Positions 51,258-61,500 of a stretch of DNA of 64,000 nucleotides are shown here, in pieces. Source of the stretch: Bacteroidales bacterium. Its GTDB lineage: Bacteria; Bacteroidota; Bacteroidia; Bacteroidales; Lentimicrobiaceae. Numbering within the stretch: position 1 is the first letter of the stretch; each line of letters starts with the position of its first letter. The DNA lies in NCBI GenBank assembly GCA_016709025.1, contig JADJEQ010000001.1:327782-391781 (forward strand), given 5' to 3'. The position numbers and the translations under genes are program-made. Below the pieces are notes generated by a model that searched no databases, had not been told where the DNA came from, and was given only the letters and a program-made list of their open reading frames with translations.

Positions 51258-51995
51258 TTATACGCTCTTCAAATATTCTGAGGCCTTTCCCTTCATTGGT
51301 CCGGTACATAAATAGAAGCGATAAAAAGCGATGCTTTTATTGATTCCAAAACAGGAGCATTCTACTTTTTCGTAGAAATGCCTGAGTATCCTGTCAATTT
51401 CATAGGCCGTATTCACATGTTCATGGGCCATCAGTAAGCCGTAGTCCAGCCCGTAACTGAGCCTGAATTCCAAACCTGTTGTCAGTTTCCACCCAAGTTT
51501 CCACAAAAATGTTCCTTCGTTTGGAATGGAAATCCGGAGACACCCCAGCTCATCCAGCAGCAGGCAGGTTTTTGCCACCACCCGGGGCAGGTCGGTTAAA
51601 TGCTCAAAAGTTGCAATGGCTGTGATTCTGTCGTACTTCTCTGAAGCCCCGATTTCATCTATATCGGTGTATATTTTGCGGACCCGGTTTAAGTCAGCCG
51701 ATTTGCTGTAAAGTTCTGTAAAAGGTTCAACGACATCATAAGGGCCGGTGCTTTCATACTTCAACTGATTCAGAGTACCGGCACCTAGTTCAAGCGTGGA
51801 TTTATGATGATCATTCACCACATCAGCAGCTACCTTTTTGTGCAGCCAGGTTTCCATTTTCCGGGAAAGTGAAGATGCAGGGGTTTCACCTGTTCTGTTT
51901 TGCCGGTAATGACGCTCATAAATTTCCAGAAATCCAGCTGACAGTAGTGATCTGGATTTAGGAAACCGTGAGAAGATCTCGTTGATATCATCCAT
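51258..51995 (-). CDS. Class I SAM-dependent methyltransferase
   Basis: 245 residues. Motif I is TLELGAGTLNQLKYE, followed by VVEPFTELY, with motif II/III region YDRITAIATFEHLTDLP. The C-terminal part (YGLLMAHEHVNTAYEIDRIL) resembles methyltransferases of surface-polysaccharide clusters. Substrate not determinable. A 62-codon minus-strand frame overlapping its 3' end (51121-51309) is not considered a gene. Confidence 0.82.
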   Translation of the reverse strand: MDDINEIFSRFPKSRSLLSAGFLEIYERHYRQNRTGETPASSLSRKMETWLHKKVAADVVNDHHKSTLELGAGTLNQLKYESTGPYDVVEPFTELYSKSADLNRVRKIYTDIDEIGASEKYDRITAIATFEHLTDLPRVVAKTCLLLDELGCLRISIPNEGTFLWKLGWKLTTGLEFRLSYGLDYGLLMAHEHVNTAYEIDRILRHFYEKVECSCFGINKSIAFYRFYLCTGPMKGKASEYLKSV

Positions 51996-52083
51996 AGCTT
52001 AACATAAGATCTTTTAAGGCCAGGCAGTTGGTCACAAAACGCATTTTTAGAAGGATCAATAAAAAACCAGAATCATGAACCAG

Positions 52084-52119
52084 AAAAAAGCCGGAGGACA
52101 AAACCTGTCTTCCGGCTTT
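52084..52119 (-). terminator. Terminator after the HIT-protein gene
   Basis: 14-bp stem with one mismatch, AAAGCCGGAGGACA (52087-52100) and TGTCTTCCGGCTTT (52106-52119), loop AAACC. On the minus strand it ends in a T run (A at 52084-52089). Confidence 0.88.
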
Positions 52120-52139
52120 ATAAAACAATACAATTACAT

Positions 52140-52535
52140 TTATTTTACTTCAGCCGCAATAGATGCTGCGACCATATTCAGCTTTTCAGGACTTAACTTA
52201 AGCTTTGGTTTACTGAAATCAATATCGTAAACCGAATTAATCGGAACAAGGTGGATATGTGCATGGGCAACTTCAAGACCTATTACGGCAATACCAACCT
52301 TGGTGCATGGAACCACAGTTTTAATCGCTTTAGCAACCTTCTTTGCAAAAACAAAGAATTCGCCATACAAAGCATCGTCCATATCAAAAATATAGTCGAT
52401 CTCTTTTTTAGGAATAACCAGGGTATGACCCTCCGCCAGCGGGTTTATATCGAGAAAAGCCAAAAAGTCGTCGTTTTCGGCAACTTTATAGGATGGAATC
52501 TCACCACTGACAATCCGTGAAAAAATACTGGCCAT
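52140..52535 (-). CDS. HIT-family nucleotide hydrolase (HINT type)
   Basis: 131 residues. The histidine triad HAHIHLVP is present, together with IFSRIVSGEIPSYKVAEND and the GHTLVIPKKE strand. HINT proteins hydrolyse nucleoside phosphoramidates and aminoacyl-AMP. The gene follows greA by 18 nt and ends at a clear terminator, so the two form a short transcript. Confidence 0.93.
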   Translation of the reverse strand: MASIFSRIVSGEIPSYKVAENDDFLAFLDINPLAEGHTLVIPKKEIDYIFDMDDALYGEFFVFAKKVAKAIKTVVPCTKVGIAVIGLEVAHAHIHLVPINSVYDIDFSKPKLKLSPEKLNMVAASIAAEVK

Positions 52536-52553
52536 GATATTGGATTTTAAAGG

Positions 52554-53015
52554 TTATCGCATGATTTCAACTATCTGAAAGGTCATTTTACCTGCAGGCA
52601 CCTGAATATCCACACTGTCGCCAACCGATTTACCCAATAGTCCTTTTGCAATCGGGGAATTCACAGATATCTTACCCTGCTTGAGATCGGCCTCATTTTC
52701 AGGTACCAGCGAATAGATCATGGTCGCATCGTTCCTGGTATTTCTGATTTTTACCTTGGTAAGGATGAGAACTTTCGAAATATCAAGTTTGGATTCATCG
52801 ATAATTTTTGCATTACGGATGGTTTCCTGTAGCTTGGATATTTTAAGTTCAAGCATTCCCTGTGCGTTTTTAGCCGCATCATATTCTGCGTTTTCCGACA
52901 GGTCGCCTTTATCCCTTGCCTCAGCAATCTGTTGAGAAATAGAGGGCCTTTCGACACTGATCAACTGATCCAATTCGGCCTTTAACTTATTAAGTCCTTC
53001 CAGAGTGTAATACAT
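52554..53015 (-). CDS. greA: Transcription elongation factor GreA
   Basis: 153 residues. It rescues backtracked RNA polymerase by stimulating transcript cleavage. The N-terminal coiled coil carries the acidic tip (ARDKGDLSENAEYDAAK, with the conserved Asp/Glu). The C-terminal FKBP-like domain has SPIAKGLLGKSVGDSVDIQVP. First gene of the greA-HIT pair. Confidence 0.95.
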   Translation of the reverse strand: MYYTLEGLNKLKAELDQLISVERPSISQQIAEARDKGDLSENAEYDAAKNAQGMLELKISKLQETIRNAKIIDESKLDISKVLILTKVKIRNTRNDATMIYSLVPENEADLKQGKISVNSPIAKGLLGKSVGDSVDIQVPAGKMTFQIVEIMR

Positions 53016-53055
53016 AATTAAAAACTTTGGTTATTCGCATTTGGATAATAAGAAG

Positions 53056-53080
53056 AAAAGACCCTTGATTAAAGGGTCCT
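53056..53080 (-). terminator. Terminator after the PorV-family gene
   Basis: Stem GACCCTT (53060-53066) with AAGGGTC (53072-53078) and a GATTA loop. On the minus strand, a short T-rich tail (A4 at 53056-53059). Confidence 0.65.
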
Positions 53081-53129
53081 TTCAAAATGACTTTTCAGGA
53101 TAAAATTAACCTGCGAAAAAAATGTAAAC

Positions 53130-54194
53130 TTACAGGTTGATTCTTGCTCCGATGCTATGGGTGCCGCTAAAGGGGTCAGTAGCCCTGTATGAGTAGTCTA
53201 TAGCGATATTCGAACCTTTCTCCTTGTCGAGCGGAACAGCTACGGTGAACCCCGCGCTGGGTCCGGTATAGGCAGTCGTGCGATCAGCATCGTTGGTAAT
53301 TCCTTCTTCATAGGAATAACCACCCCTGAGCATCAGGTAAGTTTTTAGTTCATATTCTGCACCAATAACATATTGATCTTTGGTGAAGGAATTGGAAATA
53401 AAGTTACCAGCCAGTGTTAAACGATGTATTTCGCCAATTTTGAAGTCGTATGATGCCCCAATGGCAAGCTGGGTAGGTAATTCGAAATCGGCAGAACGTT
53501 GTTCAAGGGTAAAGTAGCTTTCCTGACCCGGAAGAAGACTGCGAATGGAAAGACCATCACCGTTGAAACGCATGGTCGGTCCGACATTGCGAAGGGTAAT
53601 ACCAAATCTTACATTTTCACGCGGACCGGTTACATACTGGATACCTGCATCCAGGGCAATACCCTGAGCGCTCACATCAGAAATAACCTCGGAGATGATC
53701 TTGATGTTTATACCACCATAGATACTACTTGAAAATGCCTTAGCATAAGAAATATTAATATTCATGTAGGTCGGTGAGAAGTTCCCAATTCCCCCTTCAG
53801 GCAAATCCTCTGTGGTAATAGGAATATCTCCGAAGCTCATCGACATAATACCGAGCCCGATCACACCGCCTTTACCAATTTTCTGGGTCAGTCCAAAAGT
53901 ATTGATTCCGATTTCACTGCCTTTCAGCCACTGGGTGTGTGAGAAAATGAGCTCAGTGCCTTTGGTATGTGCAGTTCCTGCAACATTACTAAATAAGCCC
54001 TCGAGTCCTTTTACACTGGAATTATTTACTCCACCCCATCCTGAACTGCGTGCCCAGGGATTGATCAGCAATTCTGAAGCACCTGCCTGACCGGTTCTGT
54101 CTTTGTTACCGGCTGTCGCCTGACCAAAAGGTGTAATGAGAATACCGGTCAGTAATAAAGCAGTGAAGTATTTAAAGATCTTGTTCATATTCAA
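53130..54194 (-). CDS. PorV/PorQ-family outer-membrane beta-barrel protein
   Basis: 354 residues with a signal peptide (MNKIFKYFTALLLTGILITPFGQATA). The mature start, GQAGASELLINPWARSSGWGG, followed by VKGLEGLFSNVAGTA, is the PorV/PorQ pattern. The rest is amphipathic strands ending SIGARINL, with a terminal aromatic-poor strand. PorV shuttles type IX cargo to the attachment complex; paralogues are often paired with one dedicated cargo. It is the last gene of a three-gene unit, with 43 nt to the large cargo gene. Confidence 0.83.
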   Translation of the reverse strand: MNMNKIFKYFTALLLTGILITPFGQATAGNKDRTGQAGASELLINPWARSSGWGGVNNSSVKGLEGLFSNVAGTAHTKGTELIFSHTQWLKGSEIGINTFGLTQKIGKGGVIGLGIMSMSFGDIPITTEDLPEGGIGNFSPTYMNINISYAKAFSSSIYGGINIKIISEVISDVSAQGIALDAGIQYVTGPRENVRFGITLRNVGPTMRFNGDGLSIRSLLPGQESYFTLEQRSADFELPTQLAIGASYDFKIGEIHRLTLAGNFISNSFTKDQYVIGAEYELKTYLMLRGGYSYEEGITNDADRTTAYTGPSAGFTVAVPLDKEKGSNIAIDYSYRATDPFSGTHSIGARINL

Positions 54195-54237
54195 TTATTT
54201 GAGTGTTAAAAATTTTAAGATACTTTACTTCTTTGCA

Positions 54238-57200
54238 TCAGAATGCATTAAGGTCAATTGGTCGCAGTGATCCGAACCATTTCACGATCTTCTCACCCAC
54301 GCCATCGGCTTTTACATGAATCAGATAAACGCCTCCCGCAATCGGGATTCCGGCATAGTTCTTCAGATCCCATTCAATGGCAGTACCAGATTCGTCCTTG
54401 GTGAATTGCCTTATGAGTGAACCGTTGGTAGAATATATGCTTACCACACACTTACGCGGCAGGTTAATAATTTTCACCCGGTTGTCCAGCTGATTGGTTT
54501 CATAGGTAGAATAAGCATAATACGGATTGGGTACTACAGTGATCAGGTCAAGCTCTGACTTGGCTTTTTCAATGTTGTTATCAGCAGTCGCAATATTAGA
54601 TGTAGAGAACTTATACATCGGGTAATTGCCGTTTTCGGTATCCGTAAGTTTAAGGATACTGTCATGCTCTGTACTGTAATATCTTCTGTATGGTTTGGAT
54701 ATCCTGATACTGGCTTTTACATCATTTGAAAGCCATTCCTGGCCAGGCAATGCCATTGGGATAGTCACCCACATTGCACTTGAATAAACGAGCGCACGCT
54801 GTGTACCGCCACCTAGGGTAACCGGAATATTCGTTCGCAGGGTTCTGCCGGCATCGTATGCAGGTACATTGGCAATAGCTACTGACTTACCCTGGGTATG
54901 AGCAAATACATATACATAATGCATTCCGCCCAGGACAAGCTCGTTGGCTGTATTAAAATTGCTGGTTGGATTAAACATCATATCTCTGCCGTTCTCACCT
55001 ACTAACCAGGAGTTTTCCCCAAAGAGAATATTCAAACGCTCACCGGTTTCAATGTTGATGGCGTAGCCCGGGAACCAACCCATGCCAGTTTCAGCGATAT
55101 AGTTGGCATCTTCAGGATTTTCGCTGACACCACTTCCAACAGGTGCCGGATTTCCGTCTTTATCAACAGACTGACCTGACCTTACGTTGAACCTTTCCAC
55201 ATTTCCATCAGACAATGTCCGGTCGGCACACATTTCGACAACCGGGCAACGGGTCCATTTACTCTTGTCGGCAGTCATCACAAAATCAATACTTGCCACA
55301 TCAGAGAAACTGGATGCCACTTTCGAGATATTCCGGAATGCCGGACCAAATATTGCATCCTGTTCAGTGGAGGCAGTCATAATGTAAGGTCCCCAGGTAG
55401 CTTGAATCACCTTTTCGTAATTTCCACCCGGATCGTAAGGTTTTGAAGGCATACTGTAGTCATTGTTGGCCGGATTGGCGATGTCGGTAACCACACCGGA
55501 ACGTATCCAGTTAAGCGCAGGAACACCATCTATATCCGGAACTCCGAAAACCCAAACCCTTGAACTGTCCACAAAAGTTAAACTTGAGCCCAATAAACCA
55601 TTGTTCTCGGAAATGACCTCATAAATAGCTGCATCATCGGCATTGATACCGACCTGATAAGGCCCCGGATCAACCACTTGCCCTATGGTAACAGATATCC
55701 CCAGTTCAGGAAACAACTGCTCATTTTTATAGGAAATGGTGGTGTCAGAAACATACACCTGGTTGGTCCCAAGATCGGTTAATTTCCAACTGGCTTTGTA
55801 TGTCAGTGTACTGTCCGCGCCTATTAGCAGGTAATAAGGTACCAATGAGTCAAAGGCCAGTGAATATTCAGTATTTTTAACACTTAGGGGGTCAATAACC
55901 CTGACATCAATCGGACCATTGCCTTGTTTGTACTTAGGATTATAGGCAATCGGATAATTGGGGCTGCCCAGCTGGTTGAGTGAATCAACAGGATCTTTTG
56001 ACAGGATTTCAGTAACTGTTTCATCAGAAAATTCAAGGAAATTACCACCATTGCCTTGTCCCTGAAGTCTCATAATTTCAACCCCATCACCATATGCGGA
56101 TGTTGGATCAATGGTACCCACAATTTTATGGGGAATAGTAGGGTAAACCTTAATATTCTTACGACCTGCCAGGTAAACCTTCTTCTGACCAGTCAGGCCG
56201 ATGATGCCGGCTTCCTGTGAGCCCGGGTCGGCGCTGTACTTCATGTATTCATTATAGCCGTAGGCAAGGGCAAGATAATAATACTGCTTGTGGTTTACCA
56301 GGCTCTGACCGGTAAAGGCATCTTCAGATAGTTTGAATGTATGGGAAACCCCCAGATCGGAACCGTAAACTTCTTCAATCGGCACATTTGCATTCAGCGC
56401 CTGGTCGAAATTATGATTCACCAGTTGGGTGACCCCGTTTTTAACATCACATTGATATACAAGCCTTGCGAGTTTCTGATCACGTATATCAGCCACAGAA
56501 ACTGTAGCATCCTTCAACTGAAATACCTGGTAACCTTCAAAACGGTAATAAGGATCAAAGTCATAACCGGTACTGTTGGCAACAGCCTGGATGGCCGGAT
56601 CCAATTCGGTGTATGATTCATTGAAGTTATTTCCGGCATCATTTGTTTTGCGGTTGGAAACGTAGAAAATTAACTCTTTGTCCAGTTCCCTGATGGTAAG
56701 GTCAGGTGCGTTGGGACCACTTACCACTGCAAAACAGTTATCGAAAAGTAACTGGCATTTGTCATCCACCACCTGCAGCAGTTTAACTGAAGCCCATGGG
56801 CCGCCCGAAGCAGCGCGTGCCCAGGGAATACCAACGGTAATATAGTTAACAGCACCCGGTTCCAGTATAAATGGTCCGGCTGATTGCATAAAACGACGGT
56901 CGCCTTCTTTATTTTTGGCAACTTCTTCAGTCCAGTATTTTGCACCATTGGGAGGAAGTCCACCTGTTCCCCAGTCACAAACATCAGTATCGCCAGGAAA
57001 CATAAAATCACATTCAGGGCCGTAAGCACCAGTGGAAATGTGTCCATTACCACCATAGATCATCTTGGTGTTGTCGAGCCATATACCTTTCAGGTAATTA
57101 TAATACTCGGGCGCGTATCGGGGGTCCTGCATATAGGGGCCGGGAGCATCAGAATTGTTATGATAAACAAAGCGGCGCATACCAAAACGTTCATCGTCCC

Positions 57201-58518
57201 TGATACCATTACCAAAGTTAACGCCATTGATTGCTTCAGACTTAACGATGAAGTTTCCGCTCTGCAGATTGCCTTCTGTACCATATTCCATGGTCATGCT
57301 TGAACCATCAAGTCCGACAATGCTGCAATCTCCAAGGAACGAAGGTCCGAGGATACCTTCGCCTTTAAACGAAGGATTGTCTGAACCATCTGGATCCATA
57401 TAAGGACCCTGGAAAAAGTCAACGCCGATTGCCGGAGGCTGATCACCGTATGCCCAGAACTGACCATCACCATCTTTTGGTTTACCATTGTATGAGTATC
57501 CCAATCCACGGTCAACATCGCAACCTACATAATCATCAGTTGCAAAACCAAGGTCTGTATCTACCCATTGACTAAAATAGGTTCCTGTCAGGCGATAGGT
57601 TGAGCGGTTAATAATTTCATAACTGTAAAAAGTCATGTTGTTGATTTCATCGTTCGTGGCAAAACCAAAGGCCTGGGCACGAATTTCAATACCGATGGGT
57701 GTTCCCTGGGTTTCGGTATGAATATTTCCCTTATCGTTGAAAACCCACCAGAGGGTAGCATCTCCTTTTATAACCTGGTCGGCTAAAAGTCCACCAACAA
57801 CAATGCCTTCCTCATCCTCTTTTGTAGGAGTGCTTGAATGACAAAGTTCATTGGCTATGTCATAGTATGGGTAGTCCCCATCTTCCGGATCATAATTACC
57901 ATCACCCATCCTGTCAAAAAACGGTGCCAGATAATAGCTTTGTTTCTGGGATACATCACCATGAGCAGGCCAGTTAATGATATTCGAGGGAATCTGATAC
58001 CCGGGGTAGGCTGCTTTGTTTTCCCACCATGCGAGGTATTCATCTATCTCAGCTCTGTTGATCGGATATAATTTATCCCGTGCAGCACACTCTGCATCAC
58101 TGATAGCAGCGGTTCCGTCAATGGTCAGTGGACCAGGCCAGAAATCGTTACCCGATCCGGGGCTTCCTGCATTTGGTCCCTGTCGGAATTTTAAAGCAGC
58201 AAGTTTCAACTGGTCGTTGACGTCAATACCACCAATCCAGAGTGCGGCAGAAAACATGGAAGTCTTCCGCGATCCTTTTGGAATTTCATATTGAGCAACC
58301 TCAAAATCCCACCACATATCGCCTCCGGTATTGATTCGGGTGCGGACATTGTTAACTTCAAGGTATTTGAAGCCTGCACCCGGCAAACAGCCTGCTGCAG
58401 TGGCCTTTACAATTGCTTCCGATTTATTGACGGCCCCTTTATAATAGTCGGCATAACCGGGAAGCGACAAAACAATACCGATCAAAACAACAATGGGTAT
58501 ACGGAATATATTTTTCAT
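54238..58518 (-). CDS. Very large exported protein with a FlgD-like C-terminal domain, probable type IX cargo
   Basis: 1426 residues from the ATG ending at 58518 (MKNIFRIPIVVLIGIVLSLPG signal); 19 upstream codons lack signal features. The long middle is rich in Asp/Asn/Gly/Tyr and aromatic residues, typical of beta-structured surface proteins, with no catalytic motif I recognise. The C-terminal ~90 residues (VVPNPYYAYSTYE, VKIINLPRKCVVSIYSTNG, IEWDLKNYAGIPIAGGVYLIHV) form a FlgD-type Ig-like domain. It lies between a TonB-dependent receptor gene (3 nt upstream reading) and a PorV-family gene, suggesting a receptor-linked surface protein. Confidence 0.8.
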   Translation of the reverse strand: MKNIFRIPIVVLIGIVLSLPGYADYYKGAVNKSEAIVKATAAGCLPGAGFKYLEVNNVRTRINTGGDMWWDFEVAQYEIPKGSRKTSMFSAALWIGGIDVNDQLKLAALKFRQGPNAGSPGSGNDFWPGPLTIDGTAAISDAECAARDKLYPINRAEIDEYLAWWENKAAYPGYQIPSNIINWPAHGDVSQKQSYYLAPFFDRMGDGNYDPEDGDYPYYDIANELCHSSTPTKEDEEGIVVGGLLADQVIKGDATLWWVFNDKGNIHTETQGTPIGIEIRAQAFGFATNDEINNMTFYSYEIINRSTYRLTGTYFSQWVDTDLGFATDDYVGCDVDRGLGYSYNGKPKDGDGQFWAYGDQPPAIGVDFFQGPYMDPDGSDNPSFKGEGILGPSFLGDCSIVGLDGSSMTMEYGTEGNLQSGNFIVKSEAINGVNFGNGIRDDERFGMRRFVYHNNSDAPGPYMQDPRYAPEYYNYLKGIWLDNTKMIYGGNGHISTGAYGPECDFMFPGDTDVCDWGTGGLPPNGAKYWTEEVAKNKEGDRRFMQSAGPFILEPGAVNYITVGIPWARAASGGPWASVKLLQVVDDKCQLLFDNCFAVVSGPNAPDLTIRELDKELIFYVSNRKTNDAGNNFNESYTELDPAIQAVANSTGYDFDPYYRFEGYQVFQLKDATVSVADIRDQKLARLVYQCDVKNGVTQLVNHNFDQALNANVPIEEVYGSDLGVSHTFKLSEDAFTGQSLVNHKQYYYLALAYGYNEYMKYSADPGSQEAGIIGLTGQKKVYLAGRKNIKVYPTIPHKIVGTIDPTSAYGDGVEIMRLQGQGNGGNFLEFSDETVTEILSKDPVDSLNQLGSPNYPIAYNPKYKQGNGPIDVRVIDPLSVKNTEYSLAFDSLVPYYLLIGADSTLTYKASWKLTDLGTNQVYVSDTTISYKNEQLFPELGISVTIGQVVDPGPYQVGINADDAAIYEVISENNGLLGSSLTFVDSSRVWVFGVPDIDGVPALNWIRSGVVTDIANPANNDYSMPSKPYDPGGNYEKVIQATWGPYIMTASTEQDAIFGPAFRNISKVASSFSDVASIDFVMTADKSKWTRCPVVEMCADRTLSDGNVERFNVRSGQSVDKDGNPAPVGSGVSENPEDANYIAETGMGWFPGYAINIETGERLNILFGENSWLVGENGRDMMFNPTSNFNTANELVLGGMHYVYVFAHTQGKSVAIANVPAYDAGRTLRTNIPVTLGGGTQRALVYSSAMWVTIPMALPGQEWLSNDVKASIRISKPYRRYYSTEHDSILKLTDTENGNYPMYKFSTSNIATADNNIEKAKSELDLITVVPNPYYAYSTYETNQLDNRVKIINLPRKCVVSIYSTNGSLIRQFTKDESGTAIEWDLKNYAGIPIAGGVYLIHVKADGVGEKIVKWFGSLRPIDLNAF

Positions 58519-58578
58519 AGTTTGATTATTTTCTGAGATCTTTTCAGTTGAATGAGCCCTGATGAACATGATCAATGA

Positions 58579-61500
58579 TTAAAAGTTAAGAACAACACCA
58601 AGCCTGATCTGTCTCGGAGAACTGTAATTTTCCGGAGTATTTACACGAATGCTGTAAAGATCGCGGTAAGCCTGTGGATCAAGTTGGGTATTTATCAGGT
58701 TTTGGTATTCTGCAGCAGCCAGGTATCCGTCGTCATCAGGATTGCCGGTTGCAGAGTAAACGTTCATAATATTCTGTGCATCAAAAATATTAAGAACCTG
58801 CACGTAAATATTCAGGTAGGAAGAACGCTTTTCACTCCACTGAACGTTGATGTCCTTGTCAATCCTTCCATCGATCCTGAACTGCCAGGGAAGACGGGAA
58901 CCGTTGATGGAGCCTTCAATAATGCCTGACTGTCCAATCGGGACAATCTTGCTTGAGCGGGTGTAAGGAGTACCTGAACCACCAAAGATGGTAAAGTTAA
59001 CCCCGGTATTTTTAAGCAGTTGCGTTGTCTTAATGACTTCAGCACCGGCAGCATCTGTTTTCTTACGTTTGATAACCGGACCATTGTACTCTTTCCCTTC
59101 AGCAAAACGATAATCCAGCATGAGGTTGATGGCGTGGCGACGGTCGAAACTCAACGGGAACAAGGTACGAAGGTTAGGCTGACCAGTCTGGATCAATCCC
59201 TTGGCAAACTCCGGATTTGAACCGGTACCATTGGCAAACTGCAGGGTATAGCTGGCCCTGACCCTTGCGTTGCTGGTGCGTCTCAGGTCGTAGGTAACCG
59301 TCAATCCTTTTACTGTCGAAAAGTCGATGTTGTTATAGGAGTAATAGGTTTTAGGATATGCAGCCGTGTAACGGTATGCCTGAATCTGATCACGGATTTC
59401 ACGGTAATAGGCTGATAATGTTATCGAAGAACTCAACGACAACCTTTGTTGAAAACCAAGTTCATAGTCAATGGTCTTCTCAGGTTTCAGGTTTGGATTG
59501 TTAATATCGGGACTTCCGGTAAAGGGAATCAGGTAGTAATCAAGCGGGCTCATACGCAAAGCATAAGTAGGCCTCTGTGTGAGTACATCGTAATGGGCAA
59601 AGAATAAGGCTTCGTCAGAAATCGGGAATGAAAATGAAATACGGGGCATAACCGATACCTGTGGTTCATAATCACTAAACGCTTTTGATGAAACGGCTAC
59701 ATTATTTGCATCCTGAAGATATGGAGTTACTCCGTTACCGGCATCGAGAGAAACTGACGGGTCAGTTACAATAAGTCCTTCGGCATTGTACCAGGTGTCA
59801 CCATCGCGGTAACCCATAATTGCGGTGGGCGTGCGGAGGTTGTCAACATAAACAACATATTCATCACCCATATTTGCCGGGTGGTTACCCAAATCATTAA
59901 CCTCAGCTTTGGTTTTAGCCGGGTATAAAGTGTAAGGATCTGTCAACACCTTTTGATTGGCATCAAAACGGTCAACGCGGACCCCTATGTTAAAGATAAG
60001 ATCGTCAAAGGCGAATTTGTCCTGAATAAAACCTGCCATGTATATAGGTGTAAAAGGAGCAATTTCCCTGGTGTACATTCCATTGTCGTCGCGCTTGTTA
60101 AAGAAATCATCGAAACTGGGACTGTCACTCAATTTTGTCTTTTCTCCGGTATAGGTATATCCGCTGTAATTGGTGAGCAGGTTACCGTTATTATATAATT
60201 CATCGGGGCTGAACATATCAATAGAAAGTGCTTCACTTAGCGCAACAGTTTGGCGCTTCCCTGCAGCGTCGTAATAATTCACAGTAAAACTGTTGATGTC
60301 GTATGAATCAATATCGATCCAATCGGTCCCGTCAACAGGCAACCCCAGTTTCTGGCGAAGGCTGATGTCAAAATTCCGTTGTGACAGGGCATCGTATTTA
60401 CGGTCGAAATAGATGGTATCAAGGAAAACACCGTCGAGGGTAACGAATTGCGGGTTTTGAACATCAAGCTGTTCAATATGTGCATTGGTTAATCCACGCA
60501 TCAGACTCCAGAGACCTGAAGGAGCATAGGTATAAAACCTGTCGATGCGCTGTTCATAGATAAAACCGAATTGCAGCGCATGGTTACCAATGTCGGCAGA
60601 TGCATTGGCATTGATGGCATATTGCTCATTATCAGAAACGGTGTAGTTGGACTGGTTTCCTCCCGGACTGCCCCATATACCGTAAACAGCATCTGCACCC
60701 ATACCATTGAGAAGGCCACCCCCTGAAATAATGTCATTCAGGTTTCTGTGATAGAATCCATCAGGATATAATTCATAGTATTGCCTGGTGTAATTAGCGG
60801 TAATCCCGTTAACTTCCGATGGGGTAAAAGCTACATTCACGTCCTCAAAACCGTTGTGAATATATCCGCTGAGTCCGGAAACGGTGTCCAGGCCAAATTC
60901 GTATGACTTTATTTTGGTTGTTTCATATTTCCCAAGATAGCCATAATTGAAAAGGTTGTCCTTATGATCAGGGTCCTGCACGGTCTGATTGTATTTGGTA
61001 TAGTCGGCCTGAATAGAATAATAAACATTCTTAACCAGCGATTTACTGTCTTTGGCTGCAGGGAACCGTTGTGTAAATCTTCCGAAAACCCTCCAGGTAT
61101 TGTCAATTACCTGTGTGTTTTTATTATAGTTAAACATCGAATTGGCGTAGCTAAAGTTACGGCCATCGCTGTAATTGATTGAACCTCCCACTGACAGATT
61201 GATGTTCGGACCTGTTTTAATATCAATTTTACCGGAAGCGTTTACATCAATACTTTTTGTATTTGGAGTTGCTTTAACATACTCAAGTTCGTCTTTAGTG
61301 ATAAAATTGCTGTTGTAGTATGTTCCAACACCTGTACCTGATAAGCGGAGTGGGTTCAGTTCAAGTTCGCGTAACACGTCATCCTTTACTTTATAAATAC
61401 CGGTAGCCGTGGGCCTGCTGTCCTGATTGAAGGTCATTTCACCAGCTATAAAGTAGCCCAGGATAGCACTTACTTTCTCATTATTCTCATTTTTCTTCCA

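Noticed and set aside
51121..51309. 62-codon minus-strand reading frame after the methyltransferase gene
   Set aside because: It overlaps the methyltransferase by 52 bp in another frame, has no recognisable motif and no plausible start context.
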